Origin: JACVRW01 sp963825345
Lineage (GTDB): Bacteria; Actinomycetota; Thermoleophilia; Solirubrobacterales; Thermoleophilaceae
Length of the DNA: 64,000 nt
Assembly (NCBI GenBank): GCA_963825345.1
Contig: CAWGSQ010000006.1
Location: 124,001-188,000 of the forward strand
Reading direction: 5' to 3'
Below are positions 56,407 to 64,000 of the stretch, in pieces (within the stretch, counting starts at the first letter, position 1; each line of letters opens with the position of its first letter). The notes beneath the pieces were generated by a model. It ran no database searches. It was not told where the DNA came from and saw only the letters and a program-made list of their open reading frames with translations. A program made the translations under genes and the position numbers.

Positions 56407-57079
56407 GCTGGGCCGACGTGAGGCCCACCACCACGTCGTCGTTGCGCCGGATGAACTCGATCAGGAAGCGCTCGATCCCCGCGATCACCAGATAGAGCCC
56501 AAACAGGACGCCGGGCGCCACCCGGTCGCGCAGCCGCCACAGGACCAGCCCGGCGATCCCCATCGCGAGCGTCTCATACACCGGGGTGGGATGAACCTCG
56601 TCTGTGGTCGGCACCGTGCCGTCCGGATACGCCATCGCCCAGGGCAGGTCCGACTTGATGCCGTAGTCGCCGTCGCCCGAGAGCTGGCAGCCCACGCGGC
56701 CGATCGCGTACCCCACCGCCAGCGGCACCGCTGCGGTGTCGAACAGCTCCCAGCCGAGCCAGCGCCGCCAGCGCGCCCACAGGATCACTCCGAGCGCGCC
56801 GCCCACGAAACCGCCGAACCAGACCAGCCCGGCTCCCGAGAAGATGTTGCCGAGCAGGTCGTCCGAGACCTTGTCCCAGTTCTGGATCAGGTAGTCCACG
56901 CGCGAGCCGACGAGGCCTCCCACGAGGGCGGCGAAGACCATCTCGTAGGACCAGTCGGGCGGGCGGCCGAGCTCGCGGAAGCGGCGGGTGATCAGGAGGC
57001 CGGAAGCGAGGAAGCCGAGCGCAAAACAGATGCCGAAGGTCTTCAGCTCGAGGGGCCCGATGTGAATTTCCGGCTGCAA
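56327..57079 (-). CDS. lgt: prolipoprotein diacylglyceryl transferase
   Basis: Transfers diacylglyceryl from phosphatidylglycerol to the lipobox cysteine of prolipoproteins, as in the lipoproteins predicted at 10886 and 30761. Multi-helix membrane protein of 250 residues with the Lgt signature GRVGCQLSGDGDYG and the FYG-like start PLELKTFGICFALGFLAS. TTG at 57079 (LQPEIHIGPLELKTFG) is the only start matching the family N terminus; no good ribosome site, so a leaderless start is possible. Confidence 0.93.
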   Translation of the reverse strand: MQPEIHIGPLELKTFGICFALGFLASGLLITRRFRELGRPPDWSYEMVFAALVGGLVGSRVDYLIQNWDKVSDDLLGNIFSGAGLVWFGGFVGGALGVILWARWRRWLGWELFDTAAVPLAVGYAIGRVGCQLSGDGDYGIKSDLPWAMAYPDGTVPTTDEVHPTPVYETLAMGIAGLVLWRLRDRVAPGVLFGLYLVIAGIERFLIEFIRRNDDVVVGLTSAQLIALAMLALGAGILATRRAAPRPATA

Positions 57080-57126
57080 GGTCGCGAAAGCTAGCGGGGC
57101 CGCCGCGCGGTCCGTAGGATGGTCCT

Positions 57127-58842
57127 GTGCGGAGAGCAGTGCTCGCGACCCTCCTCTGTGCGGCGCCGCTCTTTGCAGCCTCCGCGCAAGCCTCCACAGA
57201 AATGCTGGAGCTCGAGGCCCTGCGTCACGCGCTTCAGCAGAGCCCGCGCGCGGCCAGCGACGGCGTGGTGCCGCTGCCGCTTCCGGAGCCGGCGAAGGCA
57301 TCTGCCGCCTCCACGCGCGGCGAGTTGGCGCGCATCGCGAGCTCGAGCGGCCCGGCGCGTCTGCTGATCGGGGCCCGCACGCACGCTGACCTCGACGGCC
57401 TCGCGGCAAGGGTCCGCAGCCTGGGCGCCAGGCCTGAGCTCTTCACGACGATCGGAGCGCTGGCCGCCACGGTGCCCTCCGGCGCTGCGGCCGTGGCCGC
57501 GCTCCGCGGGGACTCGCGCGTGGCCTACATCGAGCGCGATCGCACCCTGCAGGCGGCCGTGGACCCGTTCGACGCGCTCGACGTCAACACCGGGCTGAAG
57601 TACACGTGGGCGTACGACAGCGTGCGTGCGGGCGAGGCCCTCGCGGCCGTCGGCGGCGGTTCGACCCGCGTCGTGTCGGTGATCGACACGGGTCTCGACG
57701 TGAACCACCCCGAGTTCGCGGGCCAGGTCTCGCGGGTGTTCGACACCGCCTCCGGCGGCGCGGACGTGAAGGACTTCGTGGGCCACGGCACCTTCGTCAG
57801 CGGACTGATCTCGGCGCTCGACGGCAACGGCAGGGGCGGAAAGGGCGTGGCGGGCACCACCAAGCTGATCGCGATCCGCGCCTCGATCGACGGCAGTTTC
57901 ACGATCTCCGACCTGGTCAAGGGCGTCGAATTCTCGATTCGCCGCCACGCCGCGGTGATCAACCTGAGCCTCGCGGGCGACATCTCGCCGTTCAGCCGGA
58001 CGCAGATCAGGGCGCTCCAGTCGGTCTTCTTCAACAGCGCGCTTCCCGTGGCAGCCGCCGGCAACAACGCGGAGAACGGCAACCCGCTCGAGTTCCCGGC
58101 CGTCCTTGTCGGCGGGCTCAAGGGCGGGCCAGGCATCGGGCTGTCGGTTGCCGCCACTGCCCCCGATGGCAGCGTGGCGTCGTTCTCGAATCACAACAAC
58201 TTCGTCAGCGTCGCGGCGCCCGGCGCCGGCCCCGCGGGGAGCTGCAGGTTCGGCGTGTTCTCGACGCTGCCTGCCAACACCAGCGACTGGGATGACCCGT
58301 CGAAGAGCTGTAGCGACGTCTTCAACGACGGGAGCGCGCGCTACGCCTACGGCGAGGGCACGAGCTTCGCGGCGCCGATCGTCTCGGGGCTCGCAGCATT
58401 GGCCTGGCAGGCCGAGCGGCGGCTCACCTCCACCCAGGTGGCGGACGTGATGGTGCGCTCGGCCACCGGGAGCGGCTGGAACGAGTTCACCGGCGCAGGC
58501 GTCGTCGACGGCAAGGCCGCGGTCGACCTCGCGACGACCTACGACGTGACCGCCCCTCGCGCCAAGGGCAAGATCCGCCGGCGCGGCAACCGCGCGAAGG
58601 CCACCATGTCGCGCACGGTTGACAGGACCGAGCCCGGTAACGAGCTCGCGGGAGGATTGAGCTACGGCCTGCTCGTCTCGCGTGACGGTGGGCGCAACTT
58701 CGATGTCCTGAAGGCGCGCGGGCGACCGTTCTCCGCCAACGTGCGCATCCGCGGTCGCCGGGTGAACGTGATCCTCAGCGCGGTCTGCGACGGAAACACC
58801 AACTGCGACGAGAAGGTTCTCGGCCGCTTCAAGCGCCGCTAG
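57127..58842 (+). CDS. secreted subtilisin-like serine protease (S8)
   Basis: A 571-residue exported protease. Signal about residues 1-22, inhibitor I9-like propeptide about 75-145, then the catalytic domain with D187 (VIDTGLD), H220 (GHGTFVSG), oxyanion N313/N314 (AAGNN) and S413 (GTSFAAP). The C-terminal ~120 residues after 500 are a basic beta domain (AKGKIRRRGNRAKATMSRT) of unknown role. GTG at 57127. Convergent stop overlap CTAG with the next gene. Confidence 0.92.
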   Translation: MRRAVLATLLCAAPLFAASAQASTEMLELEALRHALQQSPRAASDGVVPLPLPEPAKASAASTRGELARIASSSGPARLLIGARTHADLDGLAARVRSLGARPELFTTIGALAATVPSGAAAVAALRGDSRVAYIERDRTLQAAVDPFDALDVNTGLKYTWAYDSVRAGEALAAVGGGSTRVVSVIDTGLDVNHPEFAGQVSRVFDTASGGADVKDFVGHGTFVSGLISALDGNGRGGKGVAGTTKLIAIRASIDGSFTISDLVKGVEFSIRRHAAVINLSLAGDISPFSRTQIRALQSVFFNSALPVAAAGNNAENGNPLEFPAVLVGGLKGGPGIGLSVAATAPDGSVASFSNHNNFVSVAAPGAGPAGSCRFGVFSTLPANTSDWDDPSKSCSDVFNDGSARYAYGEGTSFAAPIVSGLAALAWQAERRLTSTQVADVMVRSATGSGWNEFTGAGVVDGKAAVDLATTYDVTAPRAKGKIRRRGNRAKATMSRTVDRTEPGNELAGGLSYGLLVSRDGGRNFDVLKARGRPFSANVRIRGRRVNVILSAVCDGNTNCDEKVLGRFKRR

Positions 58843-59387
58843 CCGCGACGCACTCGCGCCAGCGCCTCATCCGTCTCGAGCACCTCGGCAAACTCGCCGT
58901 GAAGGCTCGCCAGGGCGGTGCGGTGGATCGTCTCCGCCGGAATCAGCTCGCCGTCGAACGTGCGCCGTTCGTGCGCGGCGGTGGCATCGGCGAGCACCCA
59001 GGTCTCGAAGCCGAGATCGGACGCCATGCGCGTGGTGGCCGACACGCAGTGGTCGGTGGTGAGGCCGACGATCGCGACGGTCTCGACTCCCTCGGCCCGC
59101 AGCCTCTCCTCCAAATCCGTTCCGATGAAGGCGCTGTTCATGCTCTTGGTCAGCACCGGCTCGCCGTCGAGGGGCAGCGCCTCGCGCTTGACCTCCGCGG
59201 TCTCGCTGCCGGGTGCGAAGAGACCCTCGCTCTCGTGCCGCACGTGGATGATCGGCGCCCCGCCCTGCCGCCACGTCTCGATCGCCCGGGCGATGTTCTG
59301 CTCGGCGCCCGGATTGCTGCGCTCGCCGTGGCTCGGATCGTCGAGCGCGTGCTGGACGTCGATGACTATGAGCGTGGGCGGAGCCAT
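58839..59387 (-). CDS. isochorismatase-like cysteine hydrolase
   Basis: A 182-residue hydrolase with the triad D10 (LIVIDVQ), K81 (VLTKSMNSAF) and C114 (TTDHCVSAT). The group includes nicotinamidases and other amidases as well as isochorismatase; lack of the zinc-binding D-x-H of nicotinamidase argues against PncA. ATG start. The M23 gene stops 13 bases ahead, so the two may be co-transcribed. Confidence 0.9.
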   Translation of the reverse strand: MAPPTLIVIDVQHALDDPSHGERSNPGAEQNIARAIETWRQGGAPIIHVRHESEGLFAPGSETAEVKREALPLDGEPVLTKSMNSAFIGTDLEERLRAEGVETVAIVGLTTDHCVSATTRMASDLGFETWVLADATAAHERRTFDGELIPAETIHRTALASLHGEFAEVLETDEALARVRRG

Positions 59388-59400
59388 CCGCCCCAGGAGG

Positions 59401-60558
59401 CTAGAGGTAGCCCATCGGGTCGACCGGCGACCCGTTCACGCGCGTCTCGAAATGCAGGTGGTCGCCGAAGCAGTGGCCGGTGCAGCCGACGTAGCCAATC
59501 ACCTGGCCCTGGCTCACCGACGCTCCATTGGAGGTGGCGAAGCTCGACTGGTGGGCGTAGCACGTGGACAGGCTGCCGGTGTGCTGCACGCAGGTGTAGT
59601 TGCCGTAGCCGCCGACCCAGCCCATGAGGATCACGCGACCGCCGTCGGCGGCGTGGATCGCCGTGCCGCTCGGAACCGCTATGTCGATGCCGGCGTGCAG
59701 GCGGCCCCAGCGCATCCCGAAGGGCGAGACGACGGGTCCGCTCACCGGCCAGCCGAGCTGGCCGCTGCCCTGCTTGAAGCTGCCGCCCGAGTTGCCCTGG
59801 ATGGCGGCCTGGACCTTGGCCTGCTCCGCCTCCAGCGCCTTCAGGTCGCCCTCGAGCCGCACGCGGCTGTCGTGAACCTGGGCGAGCGCGCCGCGCTTGT
59901 CGGCACGCGCCGAGGCGAGCTGGTCGCGCGCGCCCACGAGCTGGTTCTCCACCGCCGCGATCTGGTCGCGCTCGCGCAGGATCCGCTCGGCGGCGAGCTG
60001 CTCGCGCTCCTCGAGGTCGGCGAGCTGGACGGCCTGGTCCTCCGCCTGGTCGCGCAGCCCGCGCACGCGGTCGGTGATCTGGCGGTCCTGGTCCGAGATG
60101 CGGTCGAGGAACTCAGCGCGCTCGAGGAGGTCGCCGAAGCCATCCGAGGAGAGGATCACGGTGAGGGCGTCGGGCGAGTCGGCCTTGTAGATCTCGACGA
60201 GGCGGGCGGCCAGAACCCTGCGCGCCGTGACGAGCTCGCTGCGCAGCCGCTCGAGCCGGTCGCGCGCCTCCTCCAGGCGGTTGCGCACGGCGAGCAGCTG
60301 CTCCTTCTGCTGGTCGAGGCTGTCCTGGACCCGCGACAGGCGCCGCTCGGTGGCGCTGATCTCGCCCTGAATCGCGTCGATGCGCGTGTTGAAGGTCTCG
60401 ATGGTCGTGCTGAGCACGCCCTCCTTCGCCTTGTGCTGCTGGATCTCCTCGCGCTTCTCCTGGATGCGGGACGTCAATGGGGCCGAGAGGCCGGGAAGCG
60501 GCAACAGGAGGAAGGCCAGGATGGCCAGCGTTATGGGAAGCAGAAAGGTCTTCTTCAT
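59401..60558 (-). CDS. M23 (LytM) peptidase with coiled coil, EnvC/NlpD-like
   Basis: A 385-residue peptidoglycan endopeptidase or activator. Signal peptide 1-26 (MKKTFLLPITLAILAFLLL...). Residues about 28-255 are a long coiled coil, as in EnvC-type regulators; the M23 domain has both zinc motifs (HAGIDIAVP and GDHLHFE), so the enzyme should be active. ATG at 60558. An extended structured leader lies directly upstream. Together with MarP and the PBP it points to wall remodelling (inference). Confidence 0.9.
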   Translation of the reverse strand: MKKTFLLPITLAILAFLLLPLPGLSAPLTSRIQEKREEIQQHKAKEGVLSTTIETFNTRIDAIQGEISATERRLSRVQDSLDQQKEQLLAVRNRLEEARDRLERLRSELVTARRVLAARLVEIYKADSPDALTVILSSDGFGDLLERAEFLDRISDQDRQITDRVRGLRDQAEDQAVQLADLEEREQLAAERILRERDQIAAVENQLVGARDQLASARADKRGALAQVHDSRVRLEGDLKALEAEQAKVQAAIQGNSGGSFKQGSGQLGWPVSGPVVSPFGMRWGRLHAGIDIAVPSGTAIHAADGGRVILMGWVGGYGNYTCVQHTGSLSTCYAHQSSFATSNGASVSQGQVIGYVGCTGHCFGDHLHFETRVNGSPVDPMGYL

Positions 60559-60566
60559 CACAGCTC

Positions 60567-60621
60567 GAGCGCCGCCGGGTTCCCCCCGTTTCCATGCGTT
60601 ATGCAGGGGAATTCAGCGCTC
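60567..60621 (-). promoter_or_regulatory. structured leader directly before the M23 gene
   Basis: In minus-strand RNA, GAGCGC (60621-60616) pairs with GCGCTC (60572-60567), enclosing CGCTGAATTCCCC and GGAAACGGGGGGAACCC, with CCCC/GGGG as an inner stem. The two inner blocks resemble the first half of the ydaO c-di-AMP riboswitch (which often precedes wall-hydrolase genes in actinobacteria), but the second half (GGGGTGAATC and later stem) is absent before the ATG. I therefore call it only a structured leader. Confidence 0.35.
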
Positions 60622-60706
60622 GCGACGGCGCCACTGTAGCAAGACGCCTCGTTGGGACAAGGCGGTTTCCTCCCCTTGCAAGACGCGTTGCGCGCCGTTG
60701 CGCAAT

Positions 60707-60725
60707 CCGCGGGCGTGGCCCGCGG
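60707..60725. other. perfect 8-bp hairpin in the M23-htpX divergent spacer
   Basis: CCGCGGGC-GTG-GCCCGCGG forms a perfect stem with a three-base loop, between the divergent M23 and M48 genes. It has no T-run. GTTGCGC occurs twice in tandem just before it (60687-60704 region). It may be a regulator site or a cruciform; the 199-bp spacer holds no gene that I can see. Confidence 0.4.
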
Positions 60726-60744
60726 AGCCGCGATTTCCTTCCAC

Positions 60745-60750
60745 TAATCT
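60745..60750 (+). promoter_or_regulatory. leaderless -10 of htpX
   Basis: TAATCT stands seven bases before the ATG at 60758, the spacing expected for leaderless transcription, and no ribosome site is present. No clear -35 is found. Confidence 0.4.
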
Positions 60751-60757
60751 TCCTGTC

Positions 60758-61672
60758 ATGGCGCAGCAGAGAGCAGTTTTCCCCAGAGACGCAGGGCTAC
60801 AGGCACGCATGCTGTTGACGCTGTTCCTGCTGGGCCTGCTGTACGTGGTCTTCATCGCCGTCCTGCTTCAGGCGGGCGCGGGCATGGTCACGGTGGTGGT
60901 CGTGATGGGCGGCCTGTCGCTCGCGCAGCTGCTCTTCTCGGACAAGCTGGCGCTGTCCGCGATGGGCGCCAAGGTCGTCTCCCCCCAGGAGGCGCCCGGC
61001 CTTCACGCGATGATCGAGAAGCTCTGCATCCAGGCGGATCTGCCCAAGCCACGCATCGCAGTGGCCGACACCGACCTCCCCAATGCATTCGCCACCGGAC
61101 GCAGCCAGAAGAGCGCCACGGTGTGCGCCACCACGGGCATCATGCGAGCGCTGTCGCCAAGCGAGCTCGAGGGCGTCATGGCGCACGAGCTTGCCCACGT
61201 GAAGCACCGCGACGTGCTGATCATGACCATCGCCAGCTTCTTCGCGAGCCTCGCGGCGATCATCATGCAGTTCGGCTTCTTCTTCGGCGGCGCCCAGGGC
61301 GGCGACGACGACAACCCGAGCTTCATCGTGATCCTGCTCGTCTCGTTCGTGGTCTACGTGGTCTCGTTCTTCCTGATGATGGCCCTCTCGCGCTACCGCG
61401 AGTTCGCGGCCGACCGCGGCGCGGCCATCGTCACCGGCCGCCCGAGCGCGCTGTCGTCGGCACTCGTGAAGATCTCGAGCCAGGTGAAGCAGCTTCCCCA
61501 GCGGGACCTGCGCGAGGCGGAGCGCCTCGAGCGCATGAACGCCTTCTTCATCGTTCCGGTGCGGGTCAAGAGCGTCATCCAGGGACTCTTCTCCACGCAC
61601 CCGCCCATGGAGAAGCGGATCGAGCGCCTGCAGCAGCTGGAGCGCTCGCTGCAGGGCACGCTCGCGTCCTAG
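60758..61672 (+). CDS. htpX: M48 family membrane metalloprotease (HtpX-like)
   Basis: A 304-residue zinc protease of membrane quality control. Two N-terminal helices (about 18-60), then the zinc motif H143-E-L-A-H147 in MAHELAHVKHRD, two more helices (about 155-215) and the third ligand in RYREFAADRGAA. ATG at 60758, preceded by a leaderless -10. Its stop overlaps the pspAB GTG by one base (TAGTG). Confidence 0.92.
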   Translation: MAQQRAVFPRDAGLQARMLLTLFLLGLLYVVFIAVLLQAGAGMVTVVVVMGGLSLAQLLFSDKLALSAMGAKVVSPQEAPGLHAMIEKLCIQADLPKPRIAVADTDLPNAFATGRSQKSATVCATTGIMRALSPSELEGVMAHELAHVKHRDVLIMTIASFFASLAAIIMQFGFFFGGAQGGDDDNPSFIVILLVSFVVYVVSFFLMMALSRYREFAADRGAAIVTGRPSALSSALVKISSQVKQLPQRDLREAERLERMNAFFIVPVRVKSVIQGLFSTHPPMEKRIERLQQLERSLQGTLAS

Positions 61673-62244
61673 TGGGATTCCTCGACGCGGTCCTCGGGGG
61701 AAGGCGCAAGCTCAAGACCGCCGCGCCCGACCGGCTGTTCGCCATGACGACGGCGAACATCACGATGGACACCGGCCTCGGCCTGAAGCACCGCGGCCGC
61801 GCCGGGATCGTCTTCCAGCCGCTCGGGACCGCCGACTTCCAGCAGATCGTCAAGGACACCGAGGAGCTGCTGGCCGGCACCACCGCCGACACCGGCACGA
61901 AGATCAAGCCGCACGACGACGAGTACGGCTACCGCTGGCTCGTGCTGGAGGACACGGACTTCGACGACCTCGTGGTCGCGATCAACACGGTCTCGAGCCA
62001 GCTCGAGAGCGCCGGCTACGGCGACCGCGTGCTCGCCGCCGTGTTCGCCTTCGAGGAGAACGGCAAGCCGCTCTACTTCATCTACAACTTCAAGCGCGGC
62101 GCCTACTACCCGTTCGTGCCCGCGCCCGGCGAGCAGGCGCGCAACAGCGAGCGCGAGCTGCGCCTCCAGTCCCAGCTCGGAGCGGAGCTGCCGTGGGAGC
62201 AGGACATGGCCCGCTGGTTCCCGCTCTGGGACATCCCGCTGTAG
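61672..62244 (+). CDS. pspAB: PspA-associated protein PspAB
   Basis: A 190-residue protein of the actinobacterial PspAB family: opening GFLDAVLGGRRKLK, core DDEYGYRWLVLED and ending YFIYNFKRGAYYPFVPAPG and WFPLWDIPL. PspAB is linked to the phage-shock (PspA) envelope-stress response and usually lies beside htpX, as here. GTG at 61672. No PspA gene is in the window. Confidence 0.88.
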   Translation: MGFLDAVLGGRRKLKTAAPDRLFAMTTANITMDTGLGLKHRGRAGIVFQPLGTADFQQIVKDTEELLAGTTADTGTKIKPHDDEYGYRWLVLEDTDFDDLVVAINTVSSQLESAGYGDRVLAAVFAFEENGKPLYFIYNFKRGAYYPFVPAPGEQARNSERELRLQSQLGAELPWEQDMARWFPLWDIPL

Positions 62245-62262
62245 GCGGACTTTCGGCCGAGC

Positions 62263-62301
62263 GTCCTGTCCTGGGCACCGTATTGGTCCCCCAGGCAGGA
62301 C
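62263..62301 (+). terminator. hairpin after htpX-pspAB
   Basis: GTCCTG-T-CCTGGG (62263-62275) pairs with CCCAGGCAGGAC (62290-62301): twelve base pairs with one bulged T, 19 bases past the pspAB stop. There is no T-run, which is common for actinobacterial terminators. The remaining ~55 bases before the next gene show nothing clear. Confidence 0.55.
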
Positions 62302-62357
62302 ACTCGCACGCGACTTGCCCCCGGCGCGCGGCGGGAAATAGGCCGTAGTATCGACGC

Positions 62358-64000
62358 GTGATCATTGGCCGCGATCACGAGCTCGAGCAGCTCGGGGGTC
62401 TGGTCGGGGCACTGGAATCTGGTCCGAGAGTCCTCCTGATCGAGGGCGAAGCCGGGATCGGCAAGACCACGATCTGGGAGGCCGGCCTCGACTCGGCGAC
62501 CGCCGCGCCCGCTCGGGTGCTGTCCGCACGGGCGGCCCAGGCCGAGATGCCGCTGGCCTTCACGTCGGTCGCGGACCTCCTCGGGGACGTGCTCGACGAC
62601 CTCCTGCCTGCGCTTCCCGACCCGCAGCGGGACGCCCTGTCGGTGGCGCTCCTGCTCACCCGTCCGCGCGGCGAGCCGCCGGATGCACGGGCGGTGGCCA
62701 CGGCCTTCCTCGCGTCGCTGCGCACGCTCGCACGGAGCGGCCCGGTCGTGGTGGCCGTGGACGACGTGCAGTGGCTCGACCCCCCGTCGGCGGCCACGAT
62801 CGCCTACGCCCTGAGGAGGCTGCGCGCCGAGCCGGTCAGCTTCCTGCTCACTCTCCGCACGCCGTCGCCAACGCCGCTCGGGCTCGATCGACCGCCGGGC
62901 GAAATCGAGGTCACGCGCCAGGCGGTCGGGCCGCTGAGCCTCGCCGCGCTCCAGCGCCTGCTGCGAACGAGACTCGGCGAGGTGCTTCCCCGACCGGCGC
63001 TCCGGCGTGTGCACGACGCGGCGGGCGGCAATCCGTTTTTCGCTCTCGAACTGGCCCGCGCGCTCTCCGGCCGCTGGGGTGAGCTCCGACCCGGGGCGCC
63101 GCTGCCCGTGCCCGAGGAGCTGCACGTGCTGCTCCGCGAGCGCCTGACCGGGCTGTCGGAGGCAACGCTCGACGCCCTCCTGCGTTCGGCCCTGCTCTCG
63201 GAGCCGGCGGTCGACCGCCTCGGCTCATCGGTCCGCGAAGCGCTCGACCCGGCGGTGGACGCAGGCGTCGTCGTGCTCCGCGACGGCCACGTGGCCTTCA
63301 CCCACCCCCTGCTCGCCTCGAGCCTCGTCGGGATGACCGCGCCGGTGCGCGTGCGCGAGCTGCACGCCGAGCTTGCGGAGCGAGCGGCCACCCCCGAGGA
63401 GCGCGCTCGCCATCTCGCCCTCGCCACGGACCGTCCCGACGAGGCGGTGGCCGGCGAGCTGATGCGCGCCGCGCACGTGGTGGCCTCCCGTGGCGCCCCC
63501 GGGACGGCAGCCGACCTCGCCGAGCAAGCGAGCCGGCTCACGCCCGTGGAGACGCGCGATGCCGCTGCCACCCGCGCCGTCGACGCCTCCCTGTACGCCT
63601 GGGCCGCCGGTGATGCCGAGCGCGCCGAGGCGCTTCTCGACGGTGCGGCGGCGGACGCCGGCGGGCCGGTCCGCGCGCAGGCGCTCGTGCACCTCGCCCG
63701 CCTGCAGGTCCACGCCGGCGGCCGCCGCGCCGCGGCGGCCATCTACACGCGCGCACAGGAGCAGGCCGGGGACGATCCCGTGCTCCTCGCACAGGTGCAC
63801 GAGGGGCTCGCGTGGTGCCTGTTCCTCACGCGCGAGGACATACCGGCTGCAACCCGCCACGCGCGCCGTGCGGTCGAGCTGGCGGATGCGATCGGGGACA
63901 CCGTCGTCCTGGGGGACGCGCTGTCGGTGCAGGCCCAGAGCGAGTTCTTCAACGGCGGCGGCCTGCCGAACGCGGCCATGGAGCGCGCGCTGGCGCTCGT
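62358..64000 (+). CDS. LuxR-family ATPase regulator (MalT/LAL-like), truncated by the window end
   Basis: The frame opens with GTG at 62358 (VIIGRDHELEQLGGLVGAL) and runs to the end of the window, at least 547 residues. Walker A GEAGIGKTT lies about residues 33-41, Walker B VVVAVDDVQWLD near 130, and GGNPFFALELARAL near 225, the pattern of large ATP-binding LuxR (LAL/MalT-type) regulators. Helical repeats follow. The C-terminal LuxR helix-turn-helix would be beyond base 64000, so DNA binding is inferred from the family. Plus-strand coding is supported over the antisense frames by these motifs. Confidence 0.82.
   Translation, partial: MIIGRDHELEQLGGLVGALESGPRVLLIEGEAGIGKTTIWEAGLDSATAAPARVLSARAAQAEMPLAFTSVADLLGDVLDDLLPALPDPQRDALSVALLLTRPRGEPPDARAVATAFLASLRTLARSGPVVVAVDDVQWLDPPSAATIAYALRRLRAEPVSFLLTLRTPSPTPLGLDRPPGEIEVTRQAVGPLSLAALQRLLRTRLGEVLPRPALRRVHDAAGGNPFFALELARALSGRWGELRPGAPLPVPEELHVLLRERLTGLSEATLDALLRSALLSEPAVDRLGSSVREALDPAVDAGVVVLRDGHVAFTHPLLASSLVGMTAPVRVRELHAELAERAATPEERARHLALATDRPDEAVAGELMRAAHVVASRGAPGTAADLAEQASRLTPVETRDAAATRAVDASLYAWAAGDAERAEALLDGAAADAGGPVRAQALVHLARLQVHAGGRRAAAAIYTRAQEQAGDDPVLLAQVHEGLAWCLFLTREDIPAATRHARRAVELADAIGDTVVLGDALSVQAQSEFFNGGGLPNAAMERALAL

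Noticed and set aside
60567..60621. Complete ydaO c-di-AMP riboswitch
   Set aside because: Only the first-half motifs are present; the conserved GGGGTGAATC and 3' pseudoknot parts are absent before the ATG.
62106..63742. Long minus-strand open frames opposite the last gene
   Set aside because: Their composition is Arg/Ala-rich without motifs, while the plus strand encodes Walker A, Walker B and GGNPFF.

Overview
The window is high-GC, densely packed bacterial chromosome with long codon-biased genes, frequent GTG/TTG starts, 1-4 bp start/stop overlaps and almost no spacer. Gene content points to Actinomycetota, most likely class Thermoleophilia (Solirubrobacterales-like): a WS/DGAT wax ester synthase, a MarP-type protease, PspAB beside HtpX, lysyl oxidase-family secreted proteins, an AbiEi-HTH/DUF559 protein and an ECF sigma factor carrying its own membrane anchor. 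This placement is inferred from families, not from a marker gene. I see no rRNA, tRNA, CRISPR array, insertion sequence or prophage; it reads as core chromosome.

Layout. 1-8.1 kb: storage-lipid enzyme and two alpha/beta hydrolases; on the other strand a lipoate-ligase-like protein, a diguanylate cyclase and SufT; then an FxsA/hypothetical/HAD trio. 8.1-18.9 kb: a long minus-strand cluster headed by a zinc-finger protein, followed by AddB-like and AddA-like helicase-nucleases, a small acidic protein, a nuclease lipoprotein, a hydrolase, a ribbon-helix-helix protein and a flavin-type oxidoreductase. 18.9-24.6 kb: metallophosphoesterase, a self-regulated TetR/Baeyer-Villiger monooxygenase pair and a TopB-like topoisomerase. 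24.7-34.6 kb: envelope and regulation: sigma/anti-sigma fusion, two lysyl-oxidase-like proteins (one with a lost copper site), patatin, MarP protease, PBP, lipoprotein, FHA protein and epimerase. 34.6-42.5 kb: glutamate synthase gltB-gltD, a ParA-type ATPase and an AbiEi/DUF559 protein. 42.6-48.1 kb: amidase, secreted phosphoesterase with RTX-like repeats, Nudix enzyme and a secreted beta-domain protein. 48.1-52.4 kb: lysA-hom-thrC-thrB operon. 53.9-56.4 kb: zinc-type ABC transporter under a Zur-like box. 56.3-64 kb: Lgt, subtilase, isochorismatase-like hydrolase, M23 peptidase, HtpX-PspAB, and a LuxR-type ATPase regulator cut by the window end.

The least ordinary signals are: a 49-bp palindromic element present twice, once as a solo copy beside topB and once wrapped around the start codon of the AbiEi/DUF559 gene; three genes (gltB, thrC, an epimerase) whose only well-placed start is CTG, two of them in CTGA stop/start overlaps; an ECF sigma factor fused to a zinc anti-sigma motif and a membrane helix, with an apparent frameshift in its tail; a lysyl-oxidase homologue lacking three of four copper histidines; and a zinc-finger protein with a duplicated domain heading the AddAB-like operon. 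No gap exceeds 300 bases; the largest spacers (8726-8906, 22145-22272, 32179-32311, 60559-60757, 62245-62357) are described as separate entries.
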